Positions 1 to 5,702 of a stretch of DNA of 58,954 nt are shown one piece after another. This stretch comes from a virus. Location of the stretch: positions 1 through 58,954 of the IMG/VR virus record IMGVR_UViG_3300035698_003405. The stretch is one strand, 5' to 3'. The notes under the pieces were generated by a model that made no database searches, had not been told where the DNA came from, and saw only the letters and a program-made list of their open reading frames with translations. Made by a program: the position numbers and the translations under genes. Each line of letters starts with the position of its first letter. Position 1 is the stretch's first letter.

Positions 1-159
1 ATTAGATAGCTCGGCCCGAATTGCAAAGTTAGGGTTATCTTTCGCATCCTTGATTGTATCCACTATCTCTGTCTGTAACTGGTTAGTGATTATCATGGGG
101 GCACGGGCCTGCGCTGTCGGTGGGACTCGCTTTGTTATACCTCGTATACGGCGTTTCAT
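1..159 (-). CDS. Hypothetical early protein, N-terminal part (cut by window edge)
   Basis: The frame is open from an ATG at 159 to the left edge of the window, giving 53 codons with no stop. The ATG overlaps the TGA of the upstream gene (ATGA). The protein starts MKRRIRGITKR and so shares an RRxIRG(V/L/I)(S/T)K-type N-terminus with the genes starting at 554, 4973 and 6236. Function is unknown. The translational coupling makes a real gene likely. Confidence 0.6.
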   Translation of the reverse strand, partial: MKRRIRGITKRVPPTAQARAPMIITNQLQTEIVDTIKDAKDNPNFAIRAELSN

Positions 160-554
160 GTTATAGGTGTGTCCGTACTTGAGAGAGGGTAGTTCTGCAC
201 TACCTTCTCCGCGATGGCCATTACTTCGTTCGTGCCCCCGGCTATGTCGCAGAAATACTCATATTCTAACTCGATACTCTGTTTGTATATGGTAACAGTG
301 AAACCCTCGTGCCGGTCGGTATCTTCAATATAGTATTTAAAGAATATCTCGGTTCCATTACCTAGTACAATCCTAGGCACCATTAAGGCGGTAAAATCAT
401 TCTCGGGATTGGCTCGCGCTTGAAGCAGTCGTTCTATAGCTTGCTTAATCTGAGCTAGTTGAGTTCTCGTCTCTTCAGCGGTACGCCCGAGATGCGGGTC
501 TACGCGAGTTATGGTGGGGCGGGGTTTACTAACCCCTCGGATATGGCGGGCCAT
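156..554 (-). CDS. Hypothetical early protein with MARHIRGVSK N-terminus
   Basis: 132 aa. The frame is open further upstream to 641, but that part overlaps the preceding gene, and the ATG at 554 sits 4 nt after that gene's TGA. This start also places the MARHIRGVSKPRPT motif at the very N-terminus, as in its relatives at 4644-4973 and 5703-6236. The rest is a helical stretch followed by a mixed domain (VTIYKQSIELEYEYFC). No known domain recognised. The ribosome-binding site is weak, so coupling to the upstream gene is likely. Confidence 0.6.
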   Translation of the reverse strand: MARHIRGVSKPRPTITRVDPHLGRTAEETRTQLAQIKQAIERLLQARANPENDFTALMVPRIVLGNGTEIFFKYYIEDTDRHEGFTVTIYKQSIELEYEYFCDIAGGTNEVMAIAEKVVQNYPLSSTDTPIT

Positions 555-558
555 GCGA

Positions 559-795
559 TCAGCTATGCGTGTGGCCGTCAGGCTCGATACCGAGCCACAT
601 ACCGCACCACGGTACCATAAGACAGCCCGGTCCCGGTCCAACCGTGCGGCGAAACTGGCGGTACGTTAACTGTTCCCCGGTTTCCGCATAGACGGGTTGC
701 CGGTCATATACCCGCTTTATGGCTGTCCGCTGGTCCTTTGTGATGACTGTGAGCCGATGCCGTAGGGGTGAGGTACCCGAGAGTGGTGAAGTCAT
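559..795 (-). CDS. Small conserved phage protein of unknown function
   Basis: 78 aa. The ATG at 795 was chosen because it follows an ACGGAGA Shine-Dalgarno inside a leader (CTCAACCACGGAGA) shared in part with the genes at 1372, 3414 and 5675. The C-terminal half (LTYRQFRRTV, then MVPWCGMWLGIEPDG) looks like a short, tryptophan-rich protein seen in many phages but without an assigned role. It is the first gene of a short run coupled to the next two genes on the left. Confidence 0.65.
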   Translation of the reverse strand: MTSPLSGTSPLRHRLTVITKDQRTAIKRVYDRQPVYAETGEQLTYRQFRRTVGPGPGCLMVPWCGMWLGIEPDGHTHS

Positions 796-800
796 TGTGC

Positions 801-816
801 GATCTCCGTGGTTGAG
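801..816 (-). promoter_or_regulatory. Partial copy of the shared early leader, with RBS
   Basis: On the minus strand this reads TCAACCACGGAGATCG just before the ATG at 795. The last 10 nt of the shared 13-nt leader (CAACCACGGA) match; the first three or four do not. I see no convincing -10/-35 pair upstream, and the site lies at the end of the preceding gene, so the leader may serve translation only. Confidence 0.45.
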
Positions 817-823
817 GTGAAAA

Positions 824-1114
824 CTAGAGGTATTTGACCGATAGGCGTAGCACATTGGAAACGTGCGACCCGCGACAAATAATGTCGATTGTCAGTGTGG
901 TGTCGCCATCGTCGTATTGAGCGTCAAACACTTCGGCCCCGAGGGTCTTCATGAGTTCCGTGTATGCCTCGGCGAAGCTTCCCTCGAAGCCGGTACCGTA
1001 CTGAGACAGTATGTCCCTGATTACGTTCTTGGCGTGGTTGAATTCTATGCCTCTGCCGAGCGGGTGAAACATCGCAATGCTTGTGATCAGGTCGTTTGTG
1101 TCAACAATAGGCAT
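824..1114 (-). CDS. Hypothetical protein
   Basis: 96 aa, starting MPIVDTNDLITSIAMF. It lies 3 nt after the stop of the gene at 1118-1372 and belongs to the same transcript. The N-terminal two thirds are helical with an acidic stretch (FDAQYDDGDTTLTIDI) and a basic C-terminus. No motif recognised. A plus-strand frame across this stretch (863-1306) is only a shadow. Confidence 0.6.
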   Translation of the reverse strand: MPIVDTNDLITSIAMFHPLGRGIEFNHAKNVIRDILSQYGTGFEGSFAEAYTELMKTLGAEVFDAQYDDGDTTLTIDIICRGSHVSNVLRLSVKYL

Positions 1115-1117
1115 GAC

Positions 1118-1372
1118 TCACGCCTCCTCGTTCAGGTCGGGCATGAGTGTAATTACAATGCCCTGCTCGGGTACGCCGTAGTAATCTGCGCTTACTTGGC
1201 GCAGCATTTCGTCAAGCGTAATCAATCCGCTTTGCTGCTGCGCAATAATATCTTGCGCTTTCTTGTTGGCCGCTTCCTGTGCCCGCCACCCGAGATCGTC
1301 GGATAGTTCGAAGGCAGCTTCAACGATCTGATGCATGGATTTCGGTGCGCGTGGCTTATCATAGTTAAACAT
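1118..1372 (-). CDS. Hypothetical early protein behind an operator-promoter
   Basis: 84 aa. The open frame runs up to 1453, but its first 27 codons are promoter sequence; the ATG at 1372 follows CCACGGAGAAACTCCA, a good ribosome-binding site. The protein starts MFNYDKPRAPKSM and is mostly helical (IVEAAFELSDDLGWRAQEAANKKA). No domain recognised. It is the first gene of the transcript started by the promoter at 1407-1434, which carries one copy of the 16-bp palindrome. Confidence 0.7.
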   Translation of the reverse strand: MFNYDKPRAPKSMHQIVEAAFELSDDLGWRAQEAANKKAQDIIAQQQSGLITLDEMLRQVSADYYGVPEQGIVITLMPDLNEEA

Positions 1373-1377
1373 TGGAG

Positions 1378-1399
1378 TTTCTCCGTGGTTGGTTGATAA
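1378..1399 (-). promoter_or_regulatory. Shared early leader with RBS for the 1372 gene
   Basis: Minus strand reads AACCAACCACGGA followed by GAAA. This 13-mer is identical in the leaders of the 3414 and 5675 genes and is the exact complement of the loop at 1839-1853. It covers the Shine-Dalgarno bases, so pairing there would be expected to change translation. Confidence 0.6.
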
Positions 1400-1406
1400 C
1401 GATAGT

Positions 1407-1434
1407 ATTATATCGTGATTGCACACGTTTGCAA
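1407..1434 (-). promoter_or_regulatory. Sigma70-type promoter overlapping a palindrome copy
   Basis: On the minus strand, -35 TTGCAA (1429-1434) and -10 TATAAT (1407-1412) are separated by 16 bp. The -35 box is the outer half of palindrome copy 1419-1434, so a protein bound to the palindrome would cover the promoter. A terminator ends the upstream transcript just before it. Confidence 0.75.
1419..1434 (-). repeat. Palindrome copy 1, at a promoter
   Basis: TTGCACACGTTTGCAA on the plus strand, intergenic. Its right half on the plus strand is the -35 box of the leftward promoter of the 1372 gene. Confidence 0.85.
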
Positions 1435-1453
1435 ATAGGGGATAACTCGACAA

Positions 1454-1482
1454 GAAAAAACCCCGCCGTGGGGCGAGGGTTT
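1454..1482 (-). terminator. Intrinsic terminator of the 3414-1866 operon
   Basis: On the minus strand an AAACCCT-C-GCC arm pairs with GGCGGGGTTT around a CCAC loop, with one bulged C, and runs into six T residues. It lies directly upstream of the promoter at 1407-1434 and so separates two transcripts. Confidence 0.8.
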
Positions 1483-1862
1483 ACATCTCTTTCAATCAAT
1501 CTTAGTGCGGGGATTTATAACTAATAGAATGGAAGCATGGTATACCCACTTTCTTTCGGTTAATCGACGGCGCGGTGGAACAATAGTGTGGGTGCAGTGT
1601 AACTGGGCCGTCTGGTGCTAAATCATATCTAGTTATCCAATCAGTGAGTAGGTTGATTGCCATAGCCTCGTTGGCAAGGTGGCTTCTCCATCTATACCGT
1701 CAGTATTACGCCTCCCACGAGGACCCTGACGTTTTAACGCCCCTGCACGGGTCACATTGCCCCTACAAGGTGCCGCTAAACTGGTGGGAGAGAGGCAGCT
1801 ACATGGGGCAGCACAATCCTCTCTCCCGCTCGGTGGGGAACCAACCACGGAAGCCCCGCCAA
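1458..1862 (-). ncRNA. Candidate structured 3'-UTR small RNA with anti-leader loop
   Basis: About 385 bases without a convincing gene between the stop at 1866 and the terminator at 1454-1482. Two strong hairpins are visible on the minus strand. One (1832-1860) has a GGCGGGG/CCCCACC stem around the 15-nt loop CTTCCGTGGTTGGTT; 13 nt of this loop are the exact complement of the leader AACCAACCACGGA in front of three early genes. The other (1786-1827) has a perfect 10-bp stem GGGAGAGAGG/CCTCTCTCCC. A 53-codon frame (ATG at 1659, stop at 1498-1500) also exists here, but lacks a well-spaced ribosome-binding site. An RNA function is inferred from structure and complementarity only. Confidence 0.45.
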
Positions 1863-1865
1863 GTC

Positions 1866-2204
1866 TCATAACTCTCGCCGTATAAAGCTGGCGAACTGTT
1901 TGAATGTTATTTCATCGTGGTCGTTCATGTTCCAGATAGTCATCGCCGCGTCCGAGTCTATATCCATAAGCTCCAAGAAATCTGAGGACGGCTCGCTTGA
2001 GTGTTTCTTTGTGGGATTATGGACTACGGCTTTAACACCCTTGTATTCCGACGTAAGTATACTGTCACCTTTGGGGTGTCCGGTGGCAACATGTATCAGT
2101 ACCCCGAAGACGCAGTACTTACCGTTTTCGAAGATATCAATACCCTGTCTGTAGTTTCTGCTTTCAAGCGCAGCGCACCAGCGGCCCTTCCAGTATTTAT
2201 TCAT
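1866..2204 (-). CDS. Conserved phage protein of unknown function (W..AL.S..Y.QG type)
   Basis: 112 aa from the ATG at 2204, which overlaps the stop of the gene at 2201-2383. The N-terminus (WCAALESRNYRQG, then KYCVFGVLIHV) resembles a short family common in phages in which a Trp/Tyr-rich start is followed by a C-x-G-V-L segment; no biochemical role is known to me. It is the last protein gene of the operon that starts at 3414 and is followed by the structured 3' region and the terminator. Confidence 0.65.
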   Translation of the reverse strand: MNKYWKGRWCAALESRNYRQGIDIFENGKYCVFGVLIHVATGHPKGDSILTSEYKGVKAVVHNPTKKHSSEPSSDFLELMDIDSDAAMTIWNMNDHDEITFKQFASFIRREL

Positions 2205-2383
2205 GTGTCGCACTCACATTCTATCATTGTTTCTTCGCATGCGGGGCAGAGTTCCTCGCTACAGCCCTGAGTGTGTAAGGTAGCCTGCTTCATCCCGCAT
2301 TCAGGGCACTTTATACGTCTTATCAGACGGCGGCGGTAGGATACGCCTCTACGCACTATATAGGCAGGGATATCGCCGGTCAT
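2201..2383 (-). CDS. Small zinc-ribbon-like protein
   Basis: 60 aa. Two Cys pairs (CPEC at about residue 25 and CPAC at about 46), plus further Cys in QGCSEELC and IECECDT, suggest a zinc ribbon. The basic N-terminal third (RRGVSYRRRLIRRIK) would fit nucleic-acid or protein contact. Stop and start overlap with both neighbours. No specific function can be given. Confidence 0.6.
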   Translation of the reverse strand: MTGDIPAYIVRRGVSYRRRLIRRIKCPECGMKQATLHTQGCSEELCPACEETMIECECDT

Positions 2384-2568
2384 AGCTCTTGCCCCGAGCC
2401 TACCCGATGCCCCGTAACGTACACACCTAAGTCTCTGTCCGGGTGCATGATCTCCTCGTGCATGGCTTTCTCAAGCAGTATGCAAAGTTCGATCTCCCCT
2501 TCCTCAGTCATGGGCTGCTTCTTGTCTGAGAGGCAATCGATGGTGAGTGATACTGTGACCCGGCTCAT
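2380..2568 (-). CDS. Hypothetical small protein
   Basis: 62 aa, MSRVTVSLTIDCLSD at the N-terminus, then an acidic middle. Its ATG overlaps the stop of the 2565-2879 gene and its stop overlaps the next ATG, as is typical of tightly packed phage early operons. No motif recognised. Confidence 0.55.
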   Translation of the reverse strand: MSRVTVSLTIDCLSDKKQPMTEEGEIELCILLEKAMHEEIMHPDRDLGVYVTGHRVGSGQEL

Positions 2569-2879
2569 CTGCTTTCCTCCCGAGCGGTAAGCTCCATGTC
2601 GATTTCCTCGCCGTCCGGCCCCTTCGCTAGGAGGCAGAACACATACGACCGGTGGACTTCCTTGACATCGAGGATAAGCAGGGTGACATTGCGGTACGAG
2701 TAGATACCCCGCAGCGGTATCAATGGCTGTATCAGCCGCCGGATTATCAGGGGTGGGCTACTAATGAAAGCGTCATAGGAGTAATCGTCGTCCCATGATT
2801 CCACGAGTTGCCGTACTGTTTCTCGCTCACTCGGGGTCAGGCCCGGAATGGCGATATCATTCGTGATATAACCGGTCAT
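2565..2879 (-). CDS. Hypothetical protein
   Basis: 104 aa. Features visible are an acidic patch (ESWDDDYSYDAF), a proline-rich hydrophobic centre (SPPLIIRRLIQPLIPLRG) and a beta-rich C-terminal half (NVTLLILDVKEVH). Coupled by 4-bp overlaps to both neighbours. No known domain recognised. Confidence 0.6.
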   Translation of the reverse strand: MTGYITNDIAIPGLTPSERETVRQLVESWDDDYSYDAFISSPPLIIRRLIQPLIPLRGIYSYRNVTLLILDVKEVHRSYVFCLLAKGPDGEEIDMELTAREESR

Positions 2880-3121
2880 CTGGCGTCCTCCGTTTCCATG
2901 AGTTCTTTGTTCAACCCTGTTATACGGTCACGGAAATCCAGTAGCGCATAAATCAGATTGTCATGCTGTGCGTAAGAGGTACTGGGAGTTTCTCCGTTTA
3001 CATAAGTAAGCACGGTGTAGCAGTCTATACCATCGCCCGTATTGTGGGAGACGGTAACCCTCTTACTCACGCGTCCATGTACGTGGGAGTCCACGAGGAT
3101 TTCGCTCATTGTCGTACCCAT
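2876..3121 (-). CDS. Hypothetical protein
   Basis: 81 aa. The frame is open to 3163, but the ATG at 3121 overlaps the preceding stop (TAATG) and has a GGAG eight bases upstream, so I start there. The sequence MGTTMSEILVDSHVHGRV is followed by a beta-rich stretch and a helical C-terminus (ALLDFRDRITGLNKELME). Function unknown. Confidence 0.6.
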   Translation of the reverse strand: MGTTMSEILVDSHVHGRVSKRVTVSHNTGDGIDCYTVLTYVNGETPSTSYAQHDNLIYALLDFRDRITGLNKELMETEDAR

Positions 3122-3414
3122 TACATATGCTCCGGGATATCGCAGCCCTCGGGGACGAGCCAAAGATCGCCGTTCTGGTACAACGTGTAGACGATGCCCG
3201 TGTCTGGGGAGGTGATCTTGGCGTTATCCTCAAAGAGGCACCAAGTATCCCAGTACTGTTCGTGTTCCGGGTTCTTGAGAATCTCCCAATCTTCGTCGGT
3301 TACGCCCGTGACGCACTCGCGTTTGGTGCTATCAACGAAGTCTCTGGGGATATATACCCCACGAGCATCGGACAAGTAGAGTTGCGCGTCGTTCTCGAAA
3401 ATAAAATCAGGCAT
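3121..3414 (-). CDS. Hypothetical early protein, short product from the internal start
   Basis: 97 aa from the ATG at 3414 (MPDFIFENDAQLYLSD), which follows the leader AACCAACCACGGAGATCATCA and the operator-promoter at 3448-3476. The same frame is open upstream to 3690, so this product may be nested inside a longer protein. The domain is rich in Trp, Tyr and acidic residues; no family recognised. First gene of the operon ending at the 1454-1482 terminator. Confidence 0.65.
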   Translation of the reverse strand: MPDFIFENDAQLYLSDARGVYIPRDFVDSTKRECVTGVTDEDWEILKNPEHEQYWDTWCLFEDNAKITSPDTGIVYTLYQNGDLWLVPEGCDIPEHM

Positions 3415-3690
3415 TGATGATCTCCGTGGTTGGTTGATCGTGCGCATAGTATAACGGAGATTGCACACGTTTGCAAACGCCGATTCCTGCTCTACCCGAA
3501 GCGCCGACCTTTTCGAATTCGACCAGTTTCCGCAATCCGATATCTTCACAATCGCCCCAAGTATCAGCAACCCGCCAGACATCCTGTCCCGATCATCTGT
3601 ATGCTCTGCCGCGATCTTGTCGGCTATTCCCGCGCACCGTTCGCGTTCGGTAAAATGTGGGCGGGTTTCGCTGTGTTTTTTATTCCCCAT
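3121..3690 (-). CDS. Hypothetical protein, long frame reading through a promoter
   Basis: 189 aa from the ATG at 3690. The first part (HFTERERCAGIADKIAAEH, then MSGGLLILGAIVKI) reads like real protein. Residues from about 70 to 92 are encoded by the 16-bp palindrome, the -10 box and the leader of the downstream gene. Either this is a true fusion with an internal start at 3414, or an older stop codon has been lost. The unusual arrangement lowers confidence in the full-length product. Confidence 0.45.
   Translation of the reverse strand: MGNKKHSETRPHFTERERCAGIADKIAAEHTDDRDRMSGGLLILGAIVKISDCGNWSNSKRSALRVEQESAFANVCNLRYTMRTINQPRRSSMPDFIFENDAQLYLSDARGVYIPRDFVDSTKRECVTGVTDEDWEILKNPEHEQYWDTWCLFEDNAKITSPDTGIVYTLYQNGDLWLVPEGCDIPEHM
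3421..3440 (-). promoter_or_regulatory. Shared early leader with RBS for the 3414 gene
   Basis: Minus strand GATCAACCAACCACGGAGA, immediately before the ATG at 3414. It holds the full 13-nt match to the loop complement at 1839-1853, and lies on the same transcript whose 3' end carries that loop. Confidence 0.6.
3448..3476 (-). promoter_or_regulatory. Sigma70-type promoter overlapping a palindrome copy
   Basis: Minus strand -35 TTGCAA (3471-3476), 17-bp spacer, -10 TATACT (3448-3453). The palindrome 3461-3476 supplies the -35 box and the start of the spacer. The promoter lies inside the open frame 3121-3690. Confidence 0.75.
3461..3476 (-). repeat. Palindrome copy 2, at a promoter
   Basis: TTGCACACGTTTGCAA, identical to copy 1 and placed the same way relative to a -10 box. 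Confidence 0.85.
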
Positions 3691-3702
3691 AATCCGCTCG
3701 AT

Positions 3703-3867
3703 CTATCTGGATTCGCAGGCGTCGCGAAACGCTGCATCGTGTGGGCAATGTCGCCCTGATGTTTTAGGTTCGCCGTCCCGGAGCTGTGGGCAATCTTCCC
3801 ATGTGCAATCCCCGTCGCAATCGGCGTGGCAGGGTGATAGCGCGGACATAATGCTGTCGTGGCTCAT
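3703..3867 (-). CDS. Small cysteine-rich protein
   Basis: 54 aa, starting MSHDSIMSALSPCHADCDG and ending before a TAG at 3703-3705. Seven Cys residues are spread over the protein (including CHADC, DGDC, WEDCPQ and GRHCP), suggesting metal binding. A GAGGGAATAGGCGA Shine-Dalgarno precedes the ATG, and the stop is 12 bases upstream of the next ATG at 3690. The Cys pattern and context make it a credible gene of unknown role. Confidence 0.55.
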   Translation of the reverse strand: MSHDSIMSALSPCHADCDGDCTWEDCPQLRDGEPKTSGRHCPHDAAFRDACESR

Positions 3868-3942
3868 TCGCCTATTCCCTCAATGGTGTCTTTCAACGTG
3901 GGTTTCAACTCGATATTCCGGCATGTCCCTGTTCCCTCCCAA

Positions 3943-4122
3943 TCAGGATTGTTCTGCGTCGCGGCCCTCGAAGGCTTTGGCCTCACAATCGGGGTGATCT
4001 TCCCGAGCCAGATTTTCCGCCGCCCGGAAAGATTCGAGGTAATGCAACTCCCCTTCGCCCTTCGGAACCCGATAAGTTTTTGTGAGTGTGATACGCACCT
4101 GCACGTCATATTGGTCAGTCAT
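3943..4122 (-). CDS. Hypothetical small protein
   Basis: 59 aa from the ATG at 4122, which follows GAGAGGAAAGACAG. The sequence MTDQYDVQVRITLTKTYRVP is a beta-type start; the C-terminal half (LHYLESFRAAENLARED) is helical and acidic. No family recognised. Between its stop and the next gene (3868-3942) only a 14-codon frame is visible, so that short stretch is left unassigned. Confidence 0.55.
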   Translation of the reverse strand: MTDQYDVQVRITLTKTYRVPKGEGELHYLESFRAAENLAREDHPDCEAKAFEGRDAEQS

Positions 4123-4179
4123 CTGTCTTTCCTCTCGCTCCATTTTAACTGTTCGGGAATCCCGAATGGTTGCTCGTTG

Positions 4180-4404
4180 CTATTCGGCTAAATCGGACAG
4201 GGTGACGCTTTGCAGGTCTCCCCAATTTATCGGCTCTGCGTCGATGTCTTGTTCGGCGGGATACCTCTCGTCGTAAGGCAATTCGCCGTAACATTCCTCG
4301 CAGATAGGCTTGCCTTTCAACATACGAACCATGTGGAGCGGATAGCTGACGTTCTCCGCGCAGTTTTGTTCCTGACACCCGACAAGGGCTGTAATCTTTT
4401 CCAT
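4180..4404 (-). CDS. Small zinc-binding-like protein
   Basis: 74 aa from the ATG at 4404, with GGAGCGAAACG in front of it. A C-x4-C (CQEQNC) and a later C-x2-C (CEEC) could form a zinc knuckle. The C-terminal part is acidic (DIDAEPINWGDLQSVTLSDLAE shortened: acidic and Leu-rich). It follows an 18-codon frame with a strong ribosome-binding site. Function unknown. Confidence 0.55.
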   Translation of the reverse strand: MEKITALVGCQEQNCAENVSYPLHMVRMLKGKPICEECYGELPYDERYPAEQDIDAEPINWGDLQSVTLSDLAE

Positions 4405-4417
4405 CGTTTCGCTCCAT

Positions 4418-4474
4418 TCATTTCCGTTTGGCAGCTTGGTTCGCGGCCTTTTTCTCATTCCAGTCGCGCCCCAT
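4418..4474 (-). CDS. Putative 18-aa basic micropeptide
   Basis: MGRDWNEKKAANQAAKRK, with an unusually good ribosome-binding site (AGGAGGGAAATC before ATG) for such a short frame. Its stop lies 14 bases before the ATG of the 4404 gene. It may be a real peptide or a leader that couples translation; nothing in the sequence decides between the two. Confidence 0.4.
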   Translation of the reverse strand: MGRDWNEKKAANQAAKRK

Positions 4475-4490
4475 GATTTCCCTCCTGTGA

Positions 4491-4601
4491 TTATGCGTTC
4501 GGACCGACAATCTCGGCCCAATGAGTAATTCTCCGGCCCCCAATTGCTTCTTCGAGCGATCCCTTGAGTGACCCGCCCATATGAAACTCAATATTCAACA
4601 C
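4491..4601 (-). CDS. Possible 36-aa protein
   Basis: Starts at GTG 4601 or TTG 4598 and ends with TAA at 4491-4493. The peptide includes NIEFHMGGSLKGSLEEAIGG and RRITHWAEIVGPNA, an amphipathic and plausible composition. A GCGGGG stretch lies shortly upstream. It fills the gap between the genes at 4474 and 4644. Too short to be sure. Confidence 0.35.
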   Translation of the reverse strand: MLNIEFHMGGSLKGSLEEAIGGRRITHWAEIVGPNA

Positions 4602-4643
4602 TGGCCCCGCTTCGTGACGGACGGTTTACTAATACCCTTTATC

Positions 4644-4973
4644 CTACGTCTGCGCATTGAAATGCTCCATAATGGCTTCGCCTACCCCGACTAGTAAGGC
4701 GCTAAAAGCGGTGTACATTGTTTGCGTAAGTTTCTGGTCAACGTATACGAACGTGTGATATTCTTTAATAGGCTGCATGTACACAGTTACATACTTGCAG
4801 TTGTTTATGCTCACTATAGCTTCATGGCCATTTCTAGGGGCAGCGGGCATCTCGGACATTAAAGCCTCAACTACAACCGTAAGGTTGATTGCGTCTACTT
4901 CCCGAATTTCAGGGTCTTTCCCGCTTATCGTGGGCTTTCGTTTACTAACCCCGCGTATGTAACGTCTAGCCAT
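4644..4973 (-). CDS. Hypothetical early protein with MARRYIRGVSK N-terminus
   Basis: 109 aa. The N-terminus MARRYIRGVSKRKPTISGKDP closely matches that of the 156-554 protein (MARHIRGVSKPRPT), while the remainder is different: helices, then a beta segment (KYVTVYMQPIKEYHTFVYV). The start overlaps the stop of the upstream gene by one base. A common N-terminal tag with varied bodies suggests a small paralogous family; function unknown. Confidence 0.65.
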   Translation of the reverse strand: MARRYIRGVSKRKPTISGKDPEIREVDAINLTVVVEALMSEMPAAPRNGHEAIVSINNCKYVTVYMQPIKEYHTFVYVDQKLTQTMYTAFSALLVGVGEAIMEHFNAQT

Positions 4974-5386
4974 TACCGTCTCCGAAGGTACCCGAGAACC
5001 ATTGCCTCGAATAGTACTTTCTGGGACGGAGAGGTTTCATCGTATGCGGCCCGGATAGGTGCCATGCAATCGAGTATGTCAGCCGACGAATTGACCTTGT
5101 TGATGAATGACTTCTCGCGTCGTACTAACTGATCACGCATACGCCACTTTGTGCGGTCATCCGAGTTAGGGTGCAGGTCCACAAACACCGCAGCGCGAAG
5201 GTGGACATTGTTACCGTCCTCGTCCCCGGGTATGTCGTAAATGCCGCCCACACCCATGCCGCTAGCGTCCGATTGTTTCTTTGGTGAGTAGTGGCAAACA
5301 GTGCCACTCTCTAGCAGAAGTGCGTGAGTTCCGACTGCAATTAAGCCGATGTACGTCATGCGTACTGTGTTTTGTTCCTCAGACAT
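4973..5386 (-). CDS. Hypothetical protein
   Basis: 137 aa starting MSEEQNTVRMTYIGLIAVG. A Gly-rich centre (SGMGVGGIYDIPGDEDG) precedes a beta-strand and a helical C-terminus rich in Arg. The ATG overlaps the end of the 5379-5675 gene. No domain recognised. Confidence 0.6.
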   Translation of the reverse strand: MSEEQNTVRMTYIGLIAVGTHALLLESGTVCHYSPKKQSDASGMGVGGIYDIPGDEDGNNVHLRAAVFVDLHPNSDDRTKWRMRDQLVRREKSFINKVNSSADILDCMAPIRAAYDETSPSQKVLFEAMVLGYLRRR

Positions 5387-5675
5387 TGACGTATACCGAG
5401 AGCGTGCCGGGGTTTTCCCATTCGATAGTGTAGCCGTGGTCGATGGCCCACTTCTCTATCTCGGGGCATACCCACGGGTCGCCGCCCGAGAACTCGCCGT
5501 AGTAGTCGGCGGCTCCGTCGCCTTCTTCAGCGCTAATGGTGATGTACTCCCCGGTATCTCCGGGAAGGGCCGTTAGTTGTTTATCGTTTACAATCTGATT
5601 GGTCAGACCGGTGCGCACTAAGCGCGGCAGGAGAGGAAGGCTGGCGATTACTTGCTTCAAGTCGGGCATTTGCAT
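5379..5675 (-). CDS. Hypothetical early protein
   Basis: 98 aa from the ATG at 5675, directly after ACGGAGAAC; a second in-frame ATG at 5669 is possible. The N-terminus is hydrophobic and helical (LKQVIASLPLLPRLV); the C-terminal part is acidic with aromatic residues (DGAADYYGEFSGGDPW). It is the first gene behind the third full copy of the shared leader. Function unknown. Confidence 0.6.
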   Translation of the reverse strand: MQMPDLKQVIASLPLLPRLVRTGLTNQIVNDKQLTALPGDTGEYITISAEEGDGAADYYGEFSGGDPWVCPEIEKWAIDHGYTIEWENPGTLSVYVNV

Positions 5676-5678
5676 GTT

Positions 5679-5697
5679 CTCCGTGGTTGGTTGATCG
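5679..5697 (-). promoter_or_regulatory. Shared early leader with RBS for the 5675 gene
   Basis: Minus strand GATCAACCAACCACGGAGA, a full 13-nt match. Unlike the two other full copies, the promoter in front of it carries no palindrome. Confidence 0.6.
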
Positions 5698-5702
5698 TAG
5701 TT

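Noticed and set aside
1633-1869. Minus-strand frame of 78 codons and the plus-strand frame over the same bases
   Set aside because: Both read through the hairpins at 1786-1860, have no ribosome-binding site and odd composition. A structured RNA explains the stretch better.
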